A DNA stretch of 64,000 nt from Sipunculus nudus (Eukaryota > Annelida > Sipuncula > Golfingiida > Sipunculidae), in contig CM049322.1 in the NCBI GenBank assembly GCA_026874595.1, forward strand, positions 47,959,840 through 48,023,839. The letters run 5' to 3'. The notes below the pieces were generated by a model. The model made no database searches. It saw only the letters and a list, made by a program, of their open reading frames with translations, and was not told the DNA's origin. Numbering within the stretch: position 1 is the first letter of the stretch; every line of letters starts with the position of its first letter. The translations under genes and the position numbers were made by a program. This document shows positions 26,290 to 36,800 of the stretch, piece by piece.

Positions 26290-27340
26290 GTCTTAGGTTT
26301 CCAAGGAGATTTCACCAGAACCTCCTTGGATGTTGTGTCAGACGAATCCAGGTATATTGGTTACAATTTGTACCCTGACTATCTGATGTGGTTAAAATGT
26401 AGTTTTTGAATAGTAGTTCGCATGATAGTATTACCATGGGTAATTTCACGTTTCCCAGGAGATTTTAACAAGACTTTCCTGGATATTATGTAAAAAGTTT
26501 CTTGGTATTACAGATACAGTTTGTAATTGTGCCTTGTCTGACTGCTTAAAATCATGTTTGTAGCCAGTCGCTCAAAGAATATAGATCATCGTTATCTAGT
26601 TTCAGGTTTCCACGAAATATGCCCAGAACCTTTCTGGATATAACACAAGATGATTCAAGGCCTAACGGATACAGTTTGGGCCTGACTTTCAGGGTGCTTA
26701 ATACATTTTTCCCGTAAACCTTGCAGAATATAAGTCATGGTAACATAATTTCAGGTTTTCGAGGATATTTGTCTAGGACCTCCCTGAATGAGCAATTTCT
26801 AGGCCAAATGGATACAATTTGTGGACCTTCTGACTCTCTGGTTGCTCAAAAACATGTTTATTGGACAGTAGCTCGCAGAATATAGGTTACCGTGACCTAA
26901 TTCCGAGTTTCCATTGAAATTGGCCTGGGACCACCCTGGCTGCACAGTTAGCAGTTTCTAGTTCTAACGAATACAATTTGTTCCCTGTTAACGTCCGGGC
27001 TTTCTCATTTGTATGTTTAAAAATTGAGAATATATGCGTAAACATTCGAAAATATACAGGTGGTGCCACTAGCCTTTAGAAACTGATAAAATACTCTATA
27101 ATCAATACTCTTGGAAAGAATCATGGCAATCAGTACAATAGTTATTTAGATACTAGTGCATTGGTGTCAATATGTTTATTATTCTGCGGGGTACTTGTGA
27201 GCCCCATAGCTAAAAAAATATAGGCCGCAGAACCAAAATTTTGGGTTTCTAAGGTGATTTTTATTATCCTCCATGGGTGTTCAGTAAGAAATTTGTAGGT
27301 CCTGTGATTACGATTTGCGTCATGTTAACGGACGCCTGAA
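26290..27340 (+). repeat. Diverged 140-165 bp tandem repeat, module 2
   Basis: Collinear counterpart of 13.38-14.46 kb with the same anchors (GAATCCAGG, TTTCTTGG, TTTCTAGG). Its inverted partner array, present in module 1 at 9.6-10.8 kb, is absent from this module. Confidence 0.7.
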
Positions 27341-27835
27341 CGGGGCGTCGGACAAAAGTGATCGCTGAAAGTCATCTAAGCTAAAACTGTTACCAATCAT
27401 TTTGCTTTATCAACTGGCAAACAGGCTGAAAGCGACCGGACACTAGTTTCCATGACAAAAGATAAAATGTCATTTTCCATTCAGCCATAGTGTTTGTATT
27501 TTTCGTCACAAGTGTTGATTTTCATAAAAAACTCTATATAATAAAAAGTGTACTATATGTAAACATTTATATCCTACGTTTGTACTAAAATTATCACACA
27601 TATACATACTCAGCATTAACATAATTATTTAAAGACAGGTGCACGAATTGCTAATGTGTGACGTTGTTAATTCATCGATCAACCGGTTATCATAGATGTA
27701 ATTATATAGACCAGAGCAGCATCTGCTCTCACTAAGCTGAGAGTCACAATTATCCCATGACGATGCTTACTTTTATTCTTATGATCATTCAAGAAACATT
27801 CCTGTGTCATGCATCATCAGCCAATCCGTGCGTAA

Positions 27836-27868
27836 ATAGGAAGGGAAAGGAAGGGAAGGGAAGGGAAG
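27836..27868. repeat. GGGAA-type microsatellite
   Basis: A purine-only run of AGGAAGGGAA units at the locus where module 1 has (TA)n(GA)n. Confidence 0.85.
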
Positions 27869-28547
27869 TCCAAACAATCGCCACTCAGTGCTAGCATTCT
27901 TGGCATCAGGATCGTTTATAATCCAAAACATGTTAAGCATTCAGAACATGAACGGCCCAGGAGTCTTATAAATTTAGACACTGTATACACACTGGATTAA
28001 TGTAAAACTTGCTGATAAGCCCGGTATACCGGGCCTTTTACCAGGGCTTGGGAGATGAATTAACGGATATGAGAAATGTTGGCACAGTTTTTTTTTAAAT
28101 AAGCTAAATGAAAATATAGATTTTCAGTTGAATACTGTCCTAATTAGATATATACAAATATTTGTGTTTGCATTTACTTGTGTGGCGCTGCGCTCATGGC
28201 AAGAAGTTCATATACCTGTGTGTTTACCTTGAACACATGGTGAAAGATGGTGTTAACATTTGCAACATTCACCCATAATCATGTGTACATTAACAATTAT
28301 TTATTCTCATATCGGCAAGGACACTGCGGGAACAATAACCTTTAAAATGAGGTATCTCACAGTATCGACGCAACGCGGTTTCAGAGAATATTGCGGACAG
28401 ATATGGGCCAAGTTCCTTTTACAAGTATTAAATGTATTTGTGCATCACTACTTTTGTGATCTAAAATCAGGTCAAGGCTGATGAACGGTATCAAACTAAC
28501 GTGTATATTTTTTGTGAGCCTTTGTCAACGCACCTATAAGACCAAAG

Positions 28548-28554
28548 TATAAAA
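28548..28554 (+). promoter_or_regulatory. TATA box of module 2 gene
   Basis: TATAAAA, 136 nt before the ATG at 28684 and in the same context as in the other modules. Confidence 0.6.
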
Positions 28555-28683
28555 CATTTTGTAGTACGTCATTGATAATCTATTGACTTAAAAAAGAACG
28601 CTTAGTACCTTGGACAGGTTCGAGTAGTCAAGCATATATGTAAGGAAGTGCGACCTGCATTTGCTGGCAGATTTCTTTCCAAC

Positions 28684-28738
28684 ATGACAGCCACTATCTT
28701 GTTTTTCTTAATCCTGTGCAATCTGGCCTCAGGCAGCG
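28684..28738 (+). CDS. Signal-peptide first exon, module 2
   Basis: ATG 28684 gives MTATILFFLILCNLASGS and then a GTAAGT donor in phase 1. Relative to module 1 the upstream ATG and the GGCGGC stretch are lost, so translation must start at what is the second Met in the other copies. The hydrophobic core and cleavage region are intact. Exon 2 follows at 28925 behind a good acceptor (GCTGCAG), the only module in which that AG survives, but exon 2 is truncated by the shared 998-bp deletion. Without its original donor the reading continues into former intron. Protein family unknown. Confidence 0.6.
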
Positions 28739-28924
28739 GTAAGTCTAATTCACGTGTCAGGTTTACATCTACTATATTGTCATTTATATGGCGTTTTAAT
28801 GTTCATTTTATTTTTAGAATATTCGCTTATATTCCTCAGAGTAAGGAAATCGACGCCCTGTACGCAAACCTATACATTTGACCATGTATGCCAACTTTTT
28901 TTGTGATGTATCATGTTGCTGCAG

Positions 28925-29023
28925 TTCCGTTCACTGAAGTGCATTGTGTAATCAAACCCACTGGCCCCGTCTATATAATATCAGGCACGTGGTCACCAAG
29001 CCAACAGTGCAGCAAAATTAAAG
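28925..29023 (+). pseudogene. Truncated exon 2, module 2
   Basis: Phase-compatible with the signal-peptide exon (G|TT gives Val). It reads VPFTEVHCVIKPTGPV, then ISGTWSPSQQCSKIK, and then crosses the deletion junction at the TAAAG. It keeps a Cys (HCV) that is Tyr in module 3. The second half of the exon and its donor are gone. Confidence 0.6.
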
Positions 29024-29308
29024 CTGACGATATGCTGTCATAGGCAGTAACTACACTTGAAAAAGTCAGTTCTATTTTGGGATACACCATAACGACTCAT
29101 CGTTCTAATTGCTACTAATATTTCTACTTTGAAAAGCCATAATGTGCTAAATCTGTTGCATTTACACCAACTATTTACTATAGCTATTCCTAAGGCCTTT
29201 GTGTCTAACCATTACGAAATTTGTAAGATACTTAATTCAATCGGAAGACACAGAAAGGCACACAGCTTTGTTCAGAAAGCTAAATATTCACGTATTCTTC
29301 ATACATTC

Positions 29309-29311
<3 letters not shown>

Positions 29312-29365
<54 letters not shown>
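29312..29365. repeat. (TA)n microsatellite, module 2
   Basis: The longest of the three orthologous TA tracts; it abuts a small transposon-end-like insertion. Confidence 0.95.
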
Positions 29366-29368
<3 letters not shown>

Positions 29369-29440
29369 GGATCGTGTAGTCGGGACCAAGAAAAGTGGTC
29401 GTAATTGCGGGGGTGGTCGTAAGGCGAGGTTCCACTGTAT
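29366..29440 (-). mobile_element. Possible pogo/Tigger-like transposon end
   Basis: About 75 bases absent from modules 1 and 3, inserted in the TA tract. Read on the minus strand it begins CAGTGGAACCTCGCCTTACG, which resembles pogo/Tigger-type terminal repeats (CAGT..ACCTCG) and abuts TA. The other end does not form the matching inverted repeat, so at most one end is present. Confidence 0.35.
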
Positions 29441-30183
29441 ATATTCCTGATATATCACCAAATATTTTTTTATTGATCTGTTGCAAATATTTAAATTCTT
29501 TCTTATTTAATTTGGTGTTAATGTACAAGATTCTACTGCTAAATCGGCTGGTAAACTGGTCAGGATCATTCGGTTAATGATGTTCACATATTTAAATGCC
29601 GTTTAAAGAATGAACTACATTTTATTTTTAAAAATCCCTAGATAGATGCCGAAAATCACACGGACAAACATGCGTTGAATTTCGACCTGTAGAAGTTTAA
29701 CCCTTTAGAAGAACATGATTTATTAAGAAATAGAAGGATATGGGAACTCTTCCCATCTCTTAATTCGTCTAACCAAAATATCTGACTGAAGGTTTTTAAA
29801 ATGCAGTATAAACACATATGCACATACATGTATCTGCATAACAATGGGTATGAAAGGCTCAAATGTTGAAAACACATTTTTAATAGGCACGCGCTCAATC
29901 CAGCTTTCAACCAGGAGGACATGGGTCTCTAGAGGCTGGGATGATTAGTGATACGGCACTATTTTTTTTATCTGACCACCCCGGTGCTTTTTATTTTGCT
30001 TTTTGTTTGTTTTTCTGGGCTCTTTGTAAAAATACAGGGAACGGCATCCTAATAATATGATTATTGAAGACAGGAGATAAAATATAGATCCTTTGAGTGA
30101 ATTCCAAAGATTTGCTAAGTCATCAGACTAGTGTCTTCCTGATTGTATGGTTCGTTTACAATGAATGAAAACTACATCAAATA

Positions 30184-30307
30184 AGGGGGAAGTTAAATAA
30201 AACCTAGCAAAAAAGTTAACTCATATATGACACATTATTTGAATAATAAAATTATGCATGTTCTATGATATACACACATCATAAATGACTACATAGAGAC
30301 AAAATTG

Positions 30308-30359
<52 letters not shown>

Positions 30360-30756
30360 GAATTCAGAGACAGAAGCTTTGCATATCTTTATATATATAT
30401 GTGAGTGTGTGTGTGTGAAAGGGTGTGTATTTGTGTGTGTGTGTGTTACCTGCAAACTGTGTAACCATGCATTACATATGATGACTGAACATTTCAGGTA
30501 AATGAAATGACTGATTCTCTCAGGAATTAGGTGTAGTAACTAAAATTTCCAGGCATTAGTAGTAATCACTATAATTCGGTCATAAATATAACACAATAGG
30601 CGGGTGTCTTAGGCAATTTTTTAACAACCTAATCTCAATTCCATATCCTCTATTTTGCTAAGTAGACAGCTTAACCTATGTATGTTTAGATTTTGCAGAA
30701 CACCAATTTTCTCATACACATTTTACCTAATAATGATTCAAATAATGACTTTTATA
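30184..30756. mobile_element. Insertion unique to module 2 (about 573 bp)
   Basis: Module 1 reads CATCAAATA directly into CGGATCAG at the same place, so the insertion edges are visible. It holds (TA)n at 30312-30356 and (TG)n near 30405-30450. A part (30450-30530) is homologous, inverted, to 44.63-44.80 kb, marking it as a dispersed repeat. No clear terminal inverted repeat; the target duplication is at most TA or ATA. Confidence 0.55.
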
Positions 30757-30827
30757 CGGATCAGCTCTCTTCGTCTACTGATTTATTGTTGAGGGCGGCG
30801 TTGGAAAATTTTTAAACTACACACTGA

Positions 30828-33800
30828 AATCAATCATTGGTTAGTTATCAGCGCCGTCTGGGGTAAGATGTTAATAATCATCAATTAGTTATCAGCCGCA
30901 TCTGGTGTAAGATGTTAACAATCATCGATTAGTTTTCAGCACCATCTGGTGTAAGATGTTAACAATCATTGATCAGATATCAGGGCCATTTGGGGAAAGA
31001 TGTTAAAAATCATTGATTAGACATCAACGCCATCTGTTGTAAGATGGTAACAAGCATTGAACAGAAATTAGAGCAATCTGGTGTGAAATGTTAACAATCA
31101 TTGATTAGGTATCAGCGCCATCTTGTGTAAGGTGTTTATAATTGTTTTAAGTTATCATCGCCATCTGGTGATAGATTTTAACAATCATTGATTCGTTATG
31201 AGCGCCATCTGGTGTAAAATGTTCCCAATCATTGATTGTCATCAGTGCCATCTGGTTTTAGATTTTAACAATCATTCATTAGTTCTTACCACCATCAGGT
31301 GTAAGATTTTAACAATCATTGCTCAGACATCAGCGCCATTTGGTGTAAGATGTTTGCAATCATTGATTATTTATCATCGCTATATGGTGTATGATTCTTA
31401 GAGTCAATGCTCAGATATCAGCGCCATCTGGTGTAAGATTTTTAGATTCATTGAGTAGCTGAATCAACGCCAACCGGTTTAAGCTATTTACAATCACAAA
31501 TAAATTATCATCGCCATATTTTGGTAGATGTTTACAATGAATGGTTAGTTATCAACACCGTCTGGGGTAAGATGTTAATAATCATCAATTAGTTATCAGC
31601 CGCATCTGGTGTAAGATGTTAACAATCATCGATTAGTTTTCAGCACCATCTAGTGTAAGATGTTCACAATCATTGGTAAGTTATCAGCGCCATGTGGTGT
31701 CAGATTTTAACAATCATTGATTCGTTATGAGCGCCATCTGGTGTAAGATGTTCACAATCATTAATTTGTCATCAGCGCCATCTGGTGTAAGAATTTAACA
31801 GTCAATGCTCACATATCAGCGCCATCTGGTGTGAGATTTTTATATCCATTGAGTAGCTGAATCAACGCCATCCGGTTTAAGCTATTTACAATCACAAATA
31901 AATTATTTTCGACATCTTTTGGTAGATGTTTACAATCATTGGTTAGTTTTCAGCGCCGTCTGGGGTAAGATGTTAATAATCATCAATTAGTTTTCAGCCG
32001 ATTAGTTTTCAGCACCATCTGGTGTAAGATGTTAACAATCATTGATCAGATATCAGGGCCTTTTGGAGAAAGATGCTAAAAATCATTGATTAGACATCAA
32101 CGCCATCTGTTGTAAGATGGTAACAATCATTGGACAGTTGAATCAGCGCCATCCGGTGTAAGATATCTAAAATCATTGTTAAGTTATCATCGCCATCTAG
32201 TGATAGATGTTTATAATCATTCATTAGTTCTTACAACCATCAGGTGTAAGATTTTAACAATCATTGCTCAGACATCAGCGCCATTTGGTGTAGGATGTTT
32301 GCAATCATTGATTATTTATCAGCACAATCTTGAGTAAAATGTTAACAATCATTGATTAGTGATCAGGGTCATCTGGTGTAAGATGTTTATGATCATTGAT
32401 TAGGTGAATCAGCGCAAACTGGTGTATGGTTGTTACAATCACTGATAAGTTTTCAGCGCCATCTGGTGTAAGATGTTAAGAATCATCGATTAGTTATCAG
32501 CGTCATTTGGTGTAAGATTTTAACAATCATTGATTAGTTAACAGCGCCATCTGGTGTAAGATGTAAACAATCATTCATCAGATATCAGCCCAATCTGGTT
32601 TAAGATCTTTACAATCAATAATTAGTTATCAGCGCCATCTGACGTCAGATTTTCAAAATAACTGATTATTTATCAAGGCCAAGTGGCGTACGATGTTTAT
32701 AATCAAGGACTAGTTGTATCAGCGCCATCTGGTATAAGATTTTAATAATCATTGATTACTTATCAGCCTATCTGGTGTAAGATGTTAAAAATCATTGATT
32801 TGTTTCTAGCGCCATTTCGTGTAAAATGTTAAGAATCACTGAACAGCTATCAGGGCCTTTTGATGTGAGATGTCAACAATCATTGATTAGTTAACAGCGC
32901 TCCCTAATGTAAGATATTAACAATGATTGATCAGATATTATAGCGCCATCTGACGTGAGATTTTAACAATCATTCATTAGGTATCAGCCCCATCTGGGGA
33001 AAGATGTTAACAATCATTGATTAAATATCCGAGCCATCTGGTGTAAAATGTTTATAATCGTGGATATGTTAATTCAGCGCCATCCGGTGTAAGATATTAA
33101 CCATCATTAATTGGTTATTATCTATATCTGGAGGTAAATGTTTACAATCTGGTGTTTTCAATCATTTACCAGATATTAAGGCCTTTTGGTGTTAGAAGTT
33201 ATCAGCGCCATCTGTTGTAAGATGTTATCAATCATTGATTGTTTTAGCGCCATCTGGTGTGAGATGTTAAAAATCATTGTTAGATATAAGCGTCATCTGG
33301 TGTGAGTTGTTAACAATCATAAATTAGATATCATCGCCATCTAGATGTTTCCAATCATTGTATAGTTATTAGCGCCATGTTGTGTAAGGTTTTTACATCA
33401 TTGATTTGTTATCAGCGCCATCTTGTGTAAGGTGTTAAAATTGATCAATTAGTTATTCCCGCCATCTGGCGTAAGATTCTTAAAATCATTGCTCAGTTAT
33501 CAATGCCATCTGGTGTAATATGTTTACAATCATGGACTAATTATCAGCGCCATCTGGTGTAAAATATTTACTATCTCCGATTTGTTATCAGCGTCAACTG
33601 GTATAACATCTTAACACTCCTGGATCAGATTTAAGCGCCATTTGATTGTAGATGTTAACAACCATTTATCAGTTATCAGCGCCATCTGGTGTCAGATTTT
33701 TACAACTATTGATTAGGTGAATCAGCGCCATCTGGTGTCACATTTTAAAAAATCATTGATTAGTTTTCAGCCCTATATTGTGTAAGTTGTAAAGAATCAT

Positions 33801-36800
33801 TGATTAGTTTTCAGCGTCATCTGGTGTAAGGTGTTAAGAATCACTGATCAAATATTAGGGCTTTTTGGTGAAAGATGTCGACAATCATTGATCAGGTATC
33901 AGCGCCATCTAGTGTGACATGTTAACAATCATTGATCAGATATTAGCACCATCTGGTGTGAGATGTTTATAATTATTTATTCGCTGAATCAGCGCCATCC
34001 GTTGTAAGATATTTACAATCATTAATTAATTATCATCACCGTCTGTTTTAAGATTTTAACACTCCTTGATCAGATTTCAGCGCACTCGGGTGTAAGATCT
34101 TTAGAGTCAATGATTAGTTATCAGTGCCATCTGGTGTCAGATTTTAAAAATCATTGATTAGTTATCAGCGCCATATGGTATACAATTTTTTATAATCATT
34201 GATTATTTGAATCAGTCCTACCTGGTGTAAGATTTTGACAATCATTAATTAGTTATCAACCCCATATGTTGTAAGATGTTAACAATCACTGATCAGATAT
34301 TAGGGCCTTTTGGTGTAAAATGTCTGCAATTATTGATCAGATATTAGTGCCTTTTGGTGTAAGATGTCAACAGGCAGTTATCAGAAATCAGCGCTATCTC
34401 TTGTAAGATGTTAACAATCATTGATCGATATTAGCGCTATCTCTTGTAAGATGTAACAATCATTGATTAGATATGAGCGCCATCTGTTGTAAAATTTTAA
34501 CAATTGTTGACTAGTTATCAGCCAATCTGGTGTTTTTGATGCTAACAATCATTCATTTGTTATCAGGGCTATCTGGTGTAAGATTTTAACAATCAAAGCT
34601 CAGATATCACCGCCAACTGGGGTAAGATGTTCACAATCAATGTTTAATTATCAGCGCCATCTGGAGTAAGATGTTAACAATCATTGATAAGATATCAGCG
34701 CCATCTGGTGTGATATGTTTATATTCATTGATTAGTTGAATCAGCGCCATCCGGTGTGAGTTATTTACAGTCATTAATAAGTTATCCTCGCCATCTGTTT
34801 GTAGATGTTTACAATCATTGGTTAGTTATCAGCGCCATACAGTGTAAGATTTTTCCAACCATTGATTAGTTATCAGCGCCATCCGGTGTGAAATCTTAAT
34901 ACTCATTGATTAGATATCAGCGCTTTCTGATGTAACATGTTAACAATCATTGATTAAATATCAGCGCCATCTGGTCTAACATCTCTATAATCATTGATTA
35001 GTTGAATCGGCGGCATCCGGTGTAAGATATTTACAATAATTAATTAGTTATCAACGCTATCTGATGGTAGGTGTTTGCAATTATTGAGTAGTTTTCATCC
35101 GGCTGATGTAAGAAGTTTACAGTCTTTTATCATATATTAGGGCCTTTTGGTATAGGAAGTTAAAATTCATTGATCATTTATTAGCGGCATCTGTTTTAAG
35201 ATGTTAACAATCATCAATTAGATATAAGGGCTATCTGGTGTAAGAATTTAACAACCATTGATTAGTTCTTACCACCATCAGGTGTAGGATTGCTCATCAT
35301 TGCTCAGACATCAGCGCCATTTGGTGTAAGATGTTTGCAATCATTGATTATTTATCAGCACCATTTTGAGTAAAATGTTTACCAAGATCGATTAGTTATC
35401 AGCGTCATCTGGTGTAAGATATTTATAATCATTGATTAGTTGAATAAGCGCAATCTGGTGTATCGTTGTTACAATAATTGATTAGTTTTCAGCGCCATCT
35501 GGTGTAAGATGTTTAGAATCATCGATTAGTTATCAGCGCAATCTGGTGTAACATCTTTACAATCATTTAATCATAATTAGTTATCAGCGCCATTTGGAGT
35601 CAGATTTTCACAATAATTGATTATTAATCAAGGCCAATTGATGTACGATGTTTATAATCATTGAATACTTGTATCAGCGCCATCTGGTGTAAGATTTTAA
35701 CAATCACTGATTACTTATCAGCGCTATTTGGTGTAAGATGTTAACAATCATTGATTGGTTTCCAGCGCAGTTTCGTGTAAAATGTTAAAAATTACTGAAC
35801 AGCTATCAGGGCCTTTTGATGTAAGATTTAAACAAGCATTGATTACTTATCAGCGCCCCCTCATGTAAGATGCTATCAATTATTGATCGTTTAAGCGCCA
35901 TCTGGTGTGAGATGTTAACAATCATAGATTATATATCATCGCCGTCTAATGATAGATGTTTACAATCATTGTATAGTTATTAGCGCCATGTGGTGTAAGG
36001 TTTTTATATCATTGATTTGTTATCAGCGCCATCTTGTGTAAGGTGTTAACATTGATTAATTAGTTATCAGCTCCGTCCGGTGTTATATGTGAAAATTTAT
36101 TCATTAGTTAATTACCGCCATCTGGCGTAAGATTTTTAAAATCATTGCTCAGATATCAACAATCATTCATTAGTTATCACCGTTATCAGGGCTATCTGGT
36201 GTACGATTTTAACAATCAAAGCTCAGATATTAGCGCCAACTGGGGTAAGATGTTTACAATCAATGATTAGTTATCAGCGCCATCTGGTGTAAGATGGTAA
36301 CAAAAATTGATTAGTTATCAGCGTCATCTAGTGAAATTATAACACCCCTTGATCTGATTTCAGCGCCATCTGGTGTAAGATGTTAATAACAATTGACTAG
36401 TAATCAGTGCAATCTGGAGTAAGATGTTAACAATCATAGATAAGATATTATCGCCATCTAATGATAGATGTTTACAATCATTGTATAGTTATTAACGCCA
36501 TGTTGTGTAAGGTTTTTACATCAATGATTTGTTATCAGCGCCATCTTGTGCAAGGTGTTTACATTGATCAATTAGTTATCAGCGCCATCTGGTGTTATAT
36601 GTTTGCAATCATTGAGTAGTTTTCAGCGCCATCTGGTGTAAGAAGTTTACAGTCTTTGATCAGATATTAGGGCCTATTGGTGCAAGATGTTAACATTCAT
36701 TGATCAGTTATCAGTGGCATCTGTTGTAAGATGTTAACAGTCATCAATTAGTTATCAGGGCTATCTGGTGTAAGAATTAAATAACCATTGATTAGTTATC

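Larger units (their letters stand above)
22506..30832 (+). repeat. Segmental duplication, module 2
   Basis: Second copy of the module at 8673-17692. It lacks the 9.45-11.64 kb stretch, carries 24.0-24.96 kb (partly shared with module 3 at about 40.36-40.65 kb), and has insertions at 29366-29440 and 30184-30756. Its last shared block, ACACTGAAATCAAT, runs directly into satellite array C. Confidence 0.88.

Noticed and set aside
29129-29528. Open frames rich in Tyr-Ile repeats
   Set aside because: They are translations of a (TA)n microsatellite.
31198-31401. Open frame of 67 codons inside the satellite
   Set aside because: 44 is not a multiple of three, so the frame shifts from one monomer to the next; the frame is accidental and not conserved between monomers.
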